Below are positions 1 to 6,163 of a DNA stretch of 6,810 nt, piece by piece; the stretch's first letter is position 1, and every line of letters begins with the position of its first letter. Made by a program: the position numbers and the translations under genes. This DNA comes from Anaerolinea sp. (lineage in GTDB: Bacteria > Chloroflexota > Anaerolineae > Anaerolineales > Anaerolineaceae). The stretch lies in the NCBI GenBank assembly GCA_013824385.1, contig PNNU01000189.1:1-6810 (forward strand). The letters are read 5' to 3'. The notes below the pieces were generated by a model that was given only the letters and a program-made list of their open reading frames with translations, did not search any database and was not told where the DNA came from.

Positions 1-608
1 TCATCGAACAGGTTTCCGGTGAGGCTTATGAGGACTATATTCGCGAACATATCCTTACCCCCTTGAAAATGGATCAAACAGATTTTGTTTATCGAGAATC
101 GCTGCAGACCAACGAAGCCGTGGGCATGCACCCGTTGCTGGATTTTCAGAGTGCATTCCTACCGTTTTTTTACAAAGGACGATTATCTAAACTGATACGC
201 GAAGTCAAGGATGGCAAGATGTGGATGAACCCCGTCCTTACCGACAGCAACCCGCCTACCGGATTGATCGGACCAGCAGAAGACCTCGCACGCTTTGTGG
301 CGGCTTACCTGAATAACGGCGAATTGGATGGGTATCAAATGCTCGACGCCACATCCGTTTATGAAATGGAGACAGCTTCATACATCAATACCCAAGGTGA
401 TCAGGTTGACTCTGCCATTCAAGGTCTTGGATGGGAGATATGCGGGCAAGAAGAAAATCTTTGCCTCCAGAAGTTCGGTGGCGGCCCTGGCTTTGGCAGC
501 GCAATTCGGCTTTATCCTAACAGATCCCTCGGCATCGTGATCACTGCCAACAGCACAAATATTGATCGCGTTGGGCTCATGAATCTGGTTGTTGGATTGG
601 ATTGGTAA
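1..608 (+). CDS. Beta-lactamase-family serine hydrolase (class C / PBP-like), 5' end outside window
   Basis: The open frame runs from the left edge (first full codon at 3) to TAA at 606-608, giving 201 residues of the C-terminal part. The fragment opens with IEQVSGEAYEDYIREHILTP, the helix that in this family directly follows the Y-x-N active-site motif, so the S-x-x-K and Y-x-N motifs should lie just upstream of the window. Other family landmarks are PPTGLIGPAEDLARF (fragment residues 84-98) and, near the end, KFGGGPGFGSAIRLYP (from residue 157) followed by LGIVITANS. The K-F-G at 157-159 occupies the place of the K/H-[TSG]-G third motif. Members are penicillin-binding-protein-like peptidases or esterases and are often exported; the substrate cannot be told from sequence. 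A TTG at 63 is an internal Leu codon, not the start. Family assignment is firm; calling it an antibiotic-resistance enzyme would not be justified. Confidence 0.88.
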   Translation, partial: IEQVSGEAYEDYIREHILTPLKMDQTDFVYRESLQTNEAVGMHPLLDFQSAFLPFFYKGRLSKLIREVKDGKMWMNPVLTDSNPPTGLIGPAEDLARFVAAYLNNGELDGYQMLDATSVYEMETASYINTQGDQVDSAIQGLGWEICGQEENLCLQKFGGGPGFGSAIRLYPNRSLGIVITANSTNIDRVGLMNLVVGLDW

Positions 609-627
609 TCGCACAGCGGAAGAAAAT

Positions 628-656
628 ACAAGGTCAGACTAAATCTCTGACCTTGT
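628..656 (+). terminator. Hairpin terminator after the serine hydrolase gene
   Basis: An 11-bp perfect stem, ACAAGGTCAGA (628-638) and TCTGACCTTGT (646-656), closes a 7-base loop. A second complementary pair, GCACAG (611-616) and CTGTGC (657-662), can stack beneath it with an 11-base one-sided bulge. The downstream tail (AATTTAAT) is T-poor. On the opposite strand the stem is followed by TATTTTCTT, so it would fit better as a terminator read in reverse, although no reverse gene is visible. It sits between a stop codon and a promoter. Confidence 0.6.
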
Positions 657-694
657 CTGTGCAATTTAATCAAAATTACTCTTTAAAGTCAGCG

Positions 695-700
695 TATAAT
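695..700 (+). promoter_or_regulatory. -10 box for the GH1 gene
   Basis: A consensus TATAAT lies 28 bases before the GH1 start, downstream of the preceding hairpin. An A at about 707 would be a suitable first base, giving a leader of about 16 bases that begins just before the ribosome site AGGAG (712-716). No convincing -35 box or TG extension is visible, so strength or activator dependence is unknown. Confidence 0.5.
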
Positions 701-722
701 TAGCAAAAAACAGGAGTAATCC

Positions 723-2051
723 ATGCCAGAAGGTACATTTCACTTTCCACGCGGATTTTTATGGGGCACGGCAACAGCCGCCCATCAAGTTGAAGGAAAT
801 AACACCAACAATAACTGGTACCGTTGGGAACATACCAAAGGCAAGATTATTAATAACGAAAAATCCGGTCTGGCCTGCGATTGGTGGGGCGGACGCTGGA
901 AAGAAGACCTCACGCGCGCCAAAGAGTCCGGTCAAAATGCGCACCGTCTGTCTATTGAATGGAGCCGTATTCAACCCACCCAGGATACCTGGGATGACAG
1001 CGCATTACAAAAATATGTAGAGATCATGCGCTGGATGGTCAGCCGTGACATGACCCCCATGGTCACACTGCATCACTTCAGCGATCCATTGTGGCTGGTG
1101 GAACAGGGCGGATGGGAAAACCCAAACACACCTGTGTTCTTTGCCCGTTTTTGCCGAAAAGCCGTGAACGCTCTTAAAGATTACGTGAATTTGTGGATCA
1201 CCATCAACGAACCCAATGTCTATGTAATGGAAGGTTGGGTCGAGGGGGTCTTTCCCCCTGGCAAAAACAACCTTGGGTTGGCAGCCAAAGTGCTTGAGCA
1301 CCTGGTCAGAGGGCATGCTGCCGCTTACAAGATCATTCACGAAATGCAGCCCACTGCACAGGTTGGCGTGGCAGTCAACTTCCGCAGCCTTAAACCCGCT
1401 CATGATTGGAATCCCCTGGACAGACTGCCTGCCGCCATTCAGCATCAAATATTCAACAATGCCTTTCACTCCTGTCTGAAGACCGGCGTTTTAAACATGG
1501 TGTTGAAAAAAGTGAAAATTCCAGAAGCCAGGGGGACACAAGACTTCATTGGGCTGAACTATTATTCACGCGATATTGTGCATTTTGACATCACCAAACC
1601 CGGCAGCCTGTTCGGCAGGCTGGAATATCCCAAGCATGCTGATCTGAGCAGCACCGGCTTTATCGCCAATATCCCCGAAGGCATGTGGGATGGGTTAAGG
1701 TGGGCGCATCATTTTGAGCTGCCCATCATCATCACTGAAAACGGGGTGGAAGATAATACTGACACTATGCGTCCGCGCTATATGATTGAACACCTGCACC
1801 AGGTCTGGAAGGCCGCCAATTACAACTGGCGGATCAAGGGCTACTTCCACTGGTCGCTGGTGGATAATTTTGAATGGGAACGCGGCTGGACCCAGCGCTT
1901 TGGGTTATGGGGACTTGAGACAAAAACTCAGGAACGCATCCGCCGCAACAGTGTGGATTTATATGAGGAAATCTGCAAAGAAAACGGCATCTCAAGCGGG
2001 ATGGTCGAAAAATACGCACCAGAGATTTTCAACAAGCTTTTTCCGTCATAA
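723..2051 (+). CDS. GH1 family beta-glucosidase / beta-galactosidase, cytoplasmic
   Basis: This 442-residue retaining glycosidase is expected to cleave non-reducing terminal beta-glucosyl or beta-galactosyl units from short oligosaccharides. The GH1 N-terminal signature is FPRGFLWGTATAAHQVEG (residues 8-25, with glycone-binding Gln22). His118 follows in TLHHF. The acid/base is Glu163 in TINEPN, and Asn279/Tyr281 lie in GLNYY. The nucleophile is Glu339 in IITENG, and Trp377, Glu384 and Trp385 (HWSLVDNFEW) contact the sugar. Glu384-Trp385 is the pattern of enzymes acting on unphosphorylated sugars; the Ser/Lys/Tyr pocket of 6-phospho-beta-glucosidases is absent. Length is normal for a single TIM barrel. 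No signal peptide is present, so it acts on imported sugars. The start has AGGAG 6 bases upstream and matches the usual family N terminus. The gene is monocistronic between two hairpins. The exact substrate is not decidable here; glucosidase, galactosidase or fucosidase activity are all possible in GH1. Confidence 0.95.
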   Translation: MPEGTFHFPRGFLWGTATAAHQVEGNNTNNNWYRWEHTKGKIINNEKSGLACDWWGGRWKEDLTRAKESGQNAHRLSIEWSRIQPTQDTWDDSALQKYVEIMRWMVSRDMTPMVTLHHFSDPLWLVEQGGWENPNTPVFFARFCRKAVNALKDYVNLWITINEPNVYVMEGWVEGVFPPGKNNLGLAAKVLEHLVRGHAAAYKIIHEMQPTAQVGVAVNFRSLKPAHDWNPLDRLPAAIQHQIFNNAFHSCLKTGVLNMVLKKVKIPEARGTQDFIGLNYYSRDIVHFDITKPGSLFGRLEYPKHADLSSTGFIANIPEGMWDGLRWAHHFELPIIITENGVEDNTDTMRPRYMIEHLHQVWKAANYNWRIKGYFHWSLVDNFEWERGWTQRFGLWGLETKTQERIRRNSVDLYEEICKENGISSGMVEKYAPEIFNKLFPS

Positions 2052-2060
2052 CACCATCCA

Positions 2061-2084
2061 TAAGGAGCAGTTACCTGCTCCTTA
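2061..2084 (+). terminator. Hairpin terminator after GH1
   Basis: A perfect 10-bp stem TAAGGAGCAG / CTGCTCCTTA (2061-2070 and 2075-2084) with loop TTAC starts 9 bases after the GH1 stop. The tail ACTATTTATATATAATT is AT-rich with a short T run, so intrinsic termination is likely but may be leaky. The left arm contains AAGGAG, an SD-like sequence that would be hidden in the stem. Confidence 0.75.
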
Positions 2085-2093
2085 CTATTTATA

Positions 2094-2099
2094 TATAAT
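2094..2099 (+). promoter_or_regulatory. Possible -10 box for the SCP2-M24 unit
   Basis: TATAAT lies 46 bases before the SCP2 start, right after the hairpin. At 17-base spacing the -35 position (2071-2076, TTACCT) matches TTGACA at only 3 of 6 bases and falls in the terminator loop and its right arm. The surrounding run is TA-rich, so the match could partly be compositional. Confidence 0.4.
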
Positions 2100-2139
2100 T
2101 ATCAGGTCGTTTCACATTTCTGTATATAAGGAGAATCAA

Positions 2140-2538
2140 ATGCCTGCTCTCAAGTACTTGAGTTTCGAATGGACGGCTGAAGCTGAAAAGCGACTTCGCA
2201 GTCAACTTACTCCAGAATCATTGAAGAATATGACCTCTTCCATGCTCACCGTATACCACAATTGTCCTGATGGTCAGGAACGTGCCTTATATTATAAGAT
2301 TGAAGATGGCGTTTTTACAGATATTTCTATTCGTCAGGACCCAATGCCTGAAGCAGAATTCATCATCAGTGGAGATTACGATACCTTCGCGAAAATTTCT
2401 CGCGCTGAATTGGGTTCGAGATCAGCCTTGATGAACGGAAAATTACGTTTGACCGGCAACATGGTTAAGGCGCTCAGCCTGGCTTCGATTGTGGATCGTT
2501 TCAACAAGATCCTTTCTGAAATCCCCTGTGAATACTAG
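2140..2538 (+). CDS. SCP2 sterol-carrier-domain protein
   Basis: A 132-residue soluble protein made almost entirely of an SCP2 (sterol carrier protein 2) fold, a small alpha/beta domain with a hydrophobic tunnel that binds lipids or other apolar ligands. The diagnostic C-terminal half is visible: AEFIISGDYDTFAKISRAEL (residues 72-91), then SALMNGKLRLTGNM (95-108), corresponding to the family pattern of a strand, a G-D-x-x-x-F helix, and a G-K-[LI]-x-[LI]-x-G-[DN] turn. A final helix follows (ALSLASIVDRFNKIL). There is no signal peptide or membrane segment. The frame is open much further upstream into GH1, but the start at 2140 has AAGGAG at 2128-2133 with 6-base spacing and gives a family-like length. 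The next gene begins 8 bases after the stop, so the two are almost surely co-transcribed. The ligand is unknown; bacterial stand-alone SCP2 proteins are mostly uncharacterised. Confidence 0.85.
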   Translation: MPALKYLSFEWTAEAEKRLRSQLTPESLKNMTSSMLTVYHNCPDGQERALYYKIEDGVFTDISIRQDPMPEAEFIISGDYDTFAKISRAELGSRSALMNGKLRLTGNMVKALSLASIVDRFNKILSEIPCEY

Positions 2539-2546
2539 AGGCACTC

Positions 2547-3758
2547 ATGACCAACGATCCATATTTCATTGATTATCCTGGCCGTATCAAGTCTATCCAA
2601 CAAGAAATGGCGAAAGACGGTATTGATGTTTATCTTGGCTCCCGATTGCGAACCATGTCTTGGACAACCGATGCTTTCTTCCCCTGGCGTAGTTATATTG
2701 TGATTCCTTCTGAGGGATTACCCACGGCTTTTACCTTCGTTATCGATGCAGCACGCGCAGCCGATGAGTCATGGCTCGATACTGATCATGTGTTGGGATT
2801 CGCACCCATGGGTGGTCAAGATCAGATCACAGCTATCAGTGACCTCATCTTGAGCCATTTAAAAGGGAAAAAAGGTGTCGTGGGGGTTGAAGCCGGCATG
2901 TCCAATTATCTGCCAGAAGGCAATCTGACTCATTTTGAATATCTGGCTTTCGAAGCAGCGCTTCCCGGGATTCAACTTGTCAACGCGCTTGATATCATTG
3001 ACAGGCTGTCAGTCATCAAAGATGAAGGCACGATAAACCGTTTCCGCAAGGCTGGGTTGATGGCTGACGCAGGACATATTGCAGTTCTAAACGCCATTAA
3101 AAACGGTGGTTTTAAGAAATATACTGAAACCGAGATTGCTGGAATTGCTGCCATGGCAATGCGTGAAGCCGGCAGCGTTTGGGAATGGTCATTCACCGGT
3201 GGTAACGAAATTGCCTCAGGCTACCGGACGGGACTAATGGGTGGAGCTTGTACCCCTCCCACTGATCGGAAATTGCAACCAGGTGAGCCATTAATGGTTG
3301 ATTTGCATTCCACCTTCAAACTTGGCCTGGGTGATCATACGCACAACTATCTGCTTGCTCCTGCCACCGACAGGCAAAAATGGCATGCCAAAAATTTTGT
3401 TGATCTTGTAACCCTTGTTCTACAAACATATAGACCTGGTATCTCACCATCATCACTGGCAGATGAAATGATGATCTTCTGTGAAGAACGTGGTTTTGCA
3501 GAATACATGGTGCCAGGATTCGAACATGGCATTGGCATGTTAGGCGACGAATGGCGCATCGGACGGAACGATGGTCCCTTCCCTTATTGGACTAATCCGG
3601 ACCATATCTACGAATCAGGCGAGATGTTGATATGCGCTCTCCAATATGCCTGTTCCGATGAGAATATTGGATTCAGGTATGAAAACGCCATTTTAATCAC
3701 CAAAGATGGCTGCGAGATCATGTCTAAATACCCTTTGGCCGTTGAAGTCATAGAATAA
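2547..3758 (+). CDS. M24 family (creatinase/aminopeptidase-fold) protein with altered active site
   Basis: A 403-residue two-domain protein: an N-terminal creatinase-like domain (about 10-150) and a C-terminal pita-bread M24 domain (about 160-395). Recognisable motifs are VIKDEGTINRFRKAGLMAD (156-174), GEPLMVDLHS (246-255), GDHTHNYLL (262-270), FEHGIG (325-330) and GFRYENAILIT (375-385). Of the five metal ligands of M24 peptidases, Asp252, Asp263 (correct 11-residue spacing), His327 and Glu379 align. The Glu of the usual G-M-x-x-x-x-E-P motif appears to be Ala364 (GEMLICALQYA), the catalytic His of V-H-E appears to be Asp334, and no His is found in GNEIASGYRTG where a substrate-binding one is expected. 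It is therefore annotated as M24-like rather than as a proline peptidase; a creatinase-type C-N hydrolase or a non-catalytic protein are alternatives. The AGAGG ribosome site (2537-2541) overlaps the upstream stop, indicating translational coupling with SCP2. It is predicted cytoplasmic. Confidence 0.85.
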   Translation: MTNDPYFIDYPGRIKSIQQEMAKDGIDVYLGSRLRTMSWTTDAFFPWRSYIVIPSEGLPTAFTFVIDAARAADESWLDTDHVLGFAPMGGQDQITAISDLILSHLKGKKGVVGVEAGMSNYLPEGNLTHFEYLAFEAALPGIQLVNALDIIDRLSVIKDEGTINRFRKAGLMADAGHIAVLNAIKNGGFKKYTETEIAGIAAMAMREAGSVWEWSFTGGNEIASGYRTGLMGGACTPPTDRKLQPGEPLMVDLHSTFKLGLGDHTHNYLLAPATDRQKWHAKNFVDLVTLVLQTYRPGISPSSLADEMMIFCEERGFAEYMVPGFEHGIGMLGDEWRIGRNDGPFPYWTNPDHIYESGEMLICALQYACSDENIGFRYENAILITKDGCEIMSKYPLAVEVIE

Positions 3759-3778
3759 TCGATTTAGTAGATCAAAAT

Positions 3779-3820
3779 AAAACCTTCAGGGTTTAATAAA
3801 ACTCCCTGGAGGTTTTGTTA
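3779..3820 (+). terminator. Intrinsic terminator after the SCP2-M24 unit
   Basis: AAAACCTTCAGGG (3779-3791) pairs with CCCTGGAGGTTTT (3804-3816): 13 bp including one G-U, with a 12-base loop. The descending arm ends in TTTT followed by GTT, and the ascending arm starts with an A-run, so the hairpin could also stop transcription from the other strand. It begins 20 bases after the M24 stop. Confidence 0.85.
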
Positions 3821-3857
3821 AGAATATTTTCAGATTATCCGTTACCGCTCACGTTTA

Positions 3858-3874
3858 CAATGTTTCTTACATTG
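3858..3874 (+). promoter_or_regulatory. Inverted repeat, candidate operator for glgP
   Basis: CAATGT (3858-3863) and ACATTG (3869-3874) form a perfect 6-bp inverted repeat around TTCTT. It covers about -37 to -21 relative to the predicted start of transcription, overlapping where a -35 box would be and ending 5 bases before the extended -10. The position fits repressor or activator binding. The centre lacks the CG of typical LacI-family operators. No regulator gene is in view, and a 6-bp repeat in AT-rich DNA can occur by chance. Confidence 0.35.
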
Positions 3875-3879
3875 CTTTC

Positions 3880-3888
3880 TGGTATAAT
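3880..3888 (+). promoter_or_regulatory. Extended -10 promoter for glgP
   Basis: TGGTATAAT is a full match to the extended -10 element (TGn plus TATAAT) of housekeeping sigma factors. The first transcribed base is probably A at about 3895, giving a leader of about 96 bases before glgP. The only -35-like string, TTTACA at 3854-3859, is 23 bases away and too far; extended -10 promoters can work without one. Confidence 0.65.
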
Positions 3889-3903
3889 TTTTTTAACATT
3901 CCC

Positions 3904-3943
3904 CCTTGCTGCTCAACAGAATTCAAAAATATCACAGGCAAGG
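3904..3943 (+). promoter_or_regulatory. Hairpin in the glgP 5' leader
   Basis: CCTTGCTG (3904-3911) can pair with CAGGCAAGG (3935-3943) leaving one bulged G (3937), 8 bp around a 23-base AT-rich loop. The right arm ends immediately before the ATG of the mini-ORF at 3944 and would hide its purine-rich ribosome site. No T-run follows, so it is not a terminator. It does not resemble a riboswitch class I know. Confidence 0.3.
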
Positions 3944-3976
3944 ATGAAAATTGTTGCCGTTCATCAACCTTTTTGA
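3944..3976 (+). CDS. 10-codon mini-ORF in the glgP leader (leader peptide or gene remnant)
   Basis: ATG at 3944 to TGA at 3974-3976 encodes MKIVAVHQPF. AGG at 3936-3938 is 5 bases from the ATG, a weak ribosome site. The stop lies 14 bases before the glgP ATG, close enough for translational coupling to glgP, whose own ribosome site (GTGAG, 3981-3985) is weak. The peptide strongly resembles the N terminus of WbqC-family proteins (typically M-K/R-x-V-A-I-H-Q-P followed by a proline-tryptophan motif), but nothing after the stop continues that family in any frame that I can see. It may be a translated leader, a 5' remnant of a lost wbqC-like gene, or chance. Confidence 0.25.
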   Translation: MKIVAVHQPF

Positions 3977-3990
3977 AATTGTGAGAAAAC

Positions 3991-6150
3991 ATGACCAAGA
4001 TTATTCGAGAATATCCAAATTCGTTCAACTTGCCAAAACGTATTGAAGGATTGTCCAAACTGGCGCACAACCTGTGGTGGGCATGGAATCCGGATGGACA
4101 AAGAATCTACAGCCACATTGATCCGTTGCTGTGGAATGCCGTCAATCACAATCCGATTGCCTTTTTACGCCGGGTGGATCGCACTCGTATCAACGCGGCG
4201 CTCAATCAACCCAGTTTTCTTGAAAGATACGACAAAGTCATCGCAGACCTAAATGCATATATGGCGCGTAAAGATACATGGTTTGCCACGCAATATACCA
4301 AGCTCAATGACAAGCAAATCGCCTATTTTTCTTTTGAATTTGGCCTTCACGAATCACTGCCGGTGTATGCCGGCGGTTTGGGCATCCTTTCAGGAGATCA
4401 CCTAAAAGAGGCGTCCGATCTGGGTCTGCCTTTAACGGCGGTCGGTTTTGTGTATAACCAGGGGTATTTCGTACAGCACCTCACCGAAGACGGCTGGCAA
4501 GAGACTCGCAGCGCCTTGATTGACTATAATGAATTACCCCTTATTTCTTTATTGGATGAAAACAGACAGCCATTAACCATTTGTGTTGACCTCCCCGGGC
4601 GCGATGTAACTGCTCGTATTTGGGAGTTGGAAGTCGGCCGCGTTCATCTCTATCTGCTGGATACAAACCTGGAACAAAACAGTCCGGTAGACCGGCAATT
4701 GACAGAAAGACTTTACAACAGCGATCCCGAAATCAGAATTTCACAAGAAGTGTTATTGGGCATCGGAGGGGTTCGAGTTCTGCAATTATTAGGGATCAAC
4801 CCGGATGTCTGGCACATGAACGAAGGTCACTCTGCTTTCCTTTCAGTGGAACGCCTGCGCGGTCTGGTAAAAAGCGGCTCCTCTCTGGATGACGCCATTG
4901 AAAAAGTACGTCTTGGTGATGTATTTACCACTCACACACCCGTCCCCGCCGGCAACGATCAGTTCCCCTTGTGGCTGATTGACAAATATTTCTCTCAGAT
5001 CTGGGTTGAATTGGGCATGACCCGCGACCAGTTTATCGACCTTGGACGACAGGCTCAGCCCTGGGGTGAAACTTTCGTGATGCCAGTTCTGGCGCTCAAG
5101 CTTTCTGAACGAGCCAATGCAGTCTCTGAATTACATGGACAGGTCTCGAGAAAAATGTGGAGCTTCTTGTGGCCCAATCTTAAAGTTGAAAATGTACCCA
5201 TTGGGTATGTAACCAACGGCGTCCATACCGGAACATGGCTGGCCCGCCGCATGGGTCTGCTCTTTTCAAAATATCTCGGCAGAGACTGGGTCGATCGTCT
5301 CGATGATCAAATGATGTGGGAAAACGTAGTTAATATTCCAGATCACGAATTATGGGAAGTGCGCCGCCATCTAAAAAACAAGTTGGTCAATTTTGCAAAT
5401 GAACGCACCCGCATGCAATGGCGCAACGGCACCCTTACCGCATCTCAAGTGGTGGCCGGCGGCGTGTTCCTTGAACCTTATTCACTGACAATTGGCTTTG
5501 CAAGACGATTTGCTACTTACAAACGCGCCAACCTAATGTTCCGCGATTTTGATCGATTAATGAAGATGATCAACCATCCACACATGCCCGTACAAATCAT
5601 TTTCGCGGGTAAAGCCCATCCCGCGGACGAACCCGGCAAGTTAATTATTCAGCAGGTCTACCGTGCAGTTAAAGAATCACGTTCAGGGGGTCGTTTGATC
5701 TTTTTGGAAGATTACGATATCAACCTGGCCCGCTACCTTGTGCAAGGTGTGGATGTATGGATGAATACTCCGCGCAGACCAAACGAAGCATCAGGCACCT
5801 CTGGTATGAAAGCCGCACTCAATGGTGGGCTCAACTTCTCCATCCTGGATGGCTGGTGGCGTGAAGGTTACAACAATCGCAATGGTTGGTCCATTGGTTC
5901 AGATACTGAGTATGCCAATCCGGAAGAACAAGATGCCGCGGATGCTCAGAGTATTTATGAAACACTTGAAAACCAGATCATCCCGCTGTTCTACGAACGC
6001 GATGCAGGGAACCTTCCCGCTGAATGGCTGAAGATGGTAAAAGAAAACATGCGCACACTCACACCACAATTCAGTCTTAGGCGTATGCTAAAAGAATATG
6101 TTACTGATTACTATTTACCTTCCATTGAAGGCAAAAAGCGAGATCAGTAA
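3991..6150 (+). CDS. glgP: Alpha-glucan (glycogen/maltodextrin) phosphorylase, GT35, DUF3417 type
   Basis: This 719-residue cytoplasmic enzyme removes glucose from non-reducing ends of alpha-1,4-glucans using phosphate, giving glucose-1-phosphate. An N-terminal DUF3417 segment (about 10-100; LAHNLWWAWNPDGQRIY at 24-40) precedes the catalytic part. Seen are AYFSFEFGLHESLPVYAGGLG (111-131, split glycine loop), HMNEGHSAF (275-283), THTPVPAGND (314-323), YVTNGVHTGTW (406-416), FARRFATYKRANL (503-515, phosphate and cofactor contacts Arg506, Lys511, Arg512) and SGTSGMKAALNGG (601-613), where Lys607 should hold pyridoxal phosphate. The regulatory N terminus of animal phosphorylases is absent. At 719 residues it is shorter than the roughly 820-860 I recall for characterised relatives, mainly C-terminally, yet all catalytic motifs are present. 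The frame upstream of the ATG is closed by TGA at 3982, fixing the start at 3991 or later. It is co-transcribed with the UPF0316 gene. Confidence 0.96.
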   Translation: MTKIIREYPNSFNLPKRIEGLSKLAHNLWWAWNPDGQRIYSHIDPLLWNAVNHNPIAFLRRVDRTRINAALNQPSFLERYDKVIADLNAYMARKDTWFATQYTKLNDKQIAYFSFEFGLHESLPVYAGGLGILSGDHLKEASDLGLPLTAVGFVYNQGYFVQHLTEDGWQETRSALIDYNELPLISLLDENRQPLTICVDLPGRDVTARIWELEVGRVHLYLLDTNLEQNSPVDRQLTERLYNSDPEIRISQEVLLGIGGVRVLQLLGINPDVWHMNEGHSAFLSVERLRGLVKSGSSLDDAIEKVRLGDVFTTHTPVPAGNDQFPLWLIDKYFSQIWVELGMTRDQFIDLGRQAQPWGETFVMPVLALKLSERANAVSELHGQVSRKMWSFLWPNLKVENVPIGYVTNGVHTGTWLARRMGLLFSKYLGRDWVDRLDDQMMWENVVNIPDHELWEVRRHLKNKLVNFANERTRMQWRNGTLTASQVVAGGVFLEPYSLTIGFARRFATYKRANLMFRDFDRLMKMINHPHMPVQIIFAGKAHPADEPGKLIIQQVYRAVKESRSGGRLIFLEDYDINLARYLVQGVDVWMNTPRRPNEASGTSGMKAALNGGLNFSILDGWWREGYNNRNGWSIGSDTEYANPEEQDAADAQSIYETLENQIIPLFYERDAGNLPAEWLKMVKENMRTLTPQFSLRRMLKEYVTDYYLPSIEGKKRDQ

Positions 6151-6163
6151 AATTTGAGGTCAG

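Noticed and set aside
1005..1469. 154-residue reverse-strand open frame inside GH1
   Set aside because: It is a shadow of the GH1 gene: no ribosome site or recognisable domain, and the + strand frame carries all conserved catalytic motifs.
2121..2130. TGTATATAAG as an alternative extended -10 for the SCP2 gene
   Set aside because: The TG is not spaced correctly from the hexamer and the implied transcription start would fall at the start codon; the purine part is better read as the ribosome site.
1786..2139. In-frame upstream extension of the SCP2 gene deep into the GH1 gene (250-residue reading)
   Set aside because: The extra part overlaps well-conserved GH1 coding sequence in another frame and lacks SCP2-like or other family features. 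The start at 2140 has a proper AAGGAG site and gives the family-typical length.
3867..4149. Two reverse-strand open frames spanning the glgP leader and start
   Set aside because: They overlap each other and the glgP start in different frames, lack ribosome sites and family features, and would run against the promoter and terminator layout.
4620..4892. 90-residue + frame inside glgP
   Set aside because: Arg/Ser-rich out-of-frame shadow of conserved phosphorylase sequence, with no family match.
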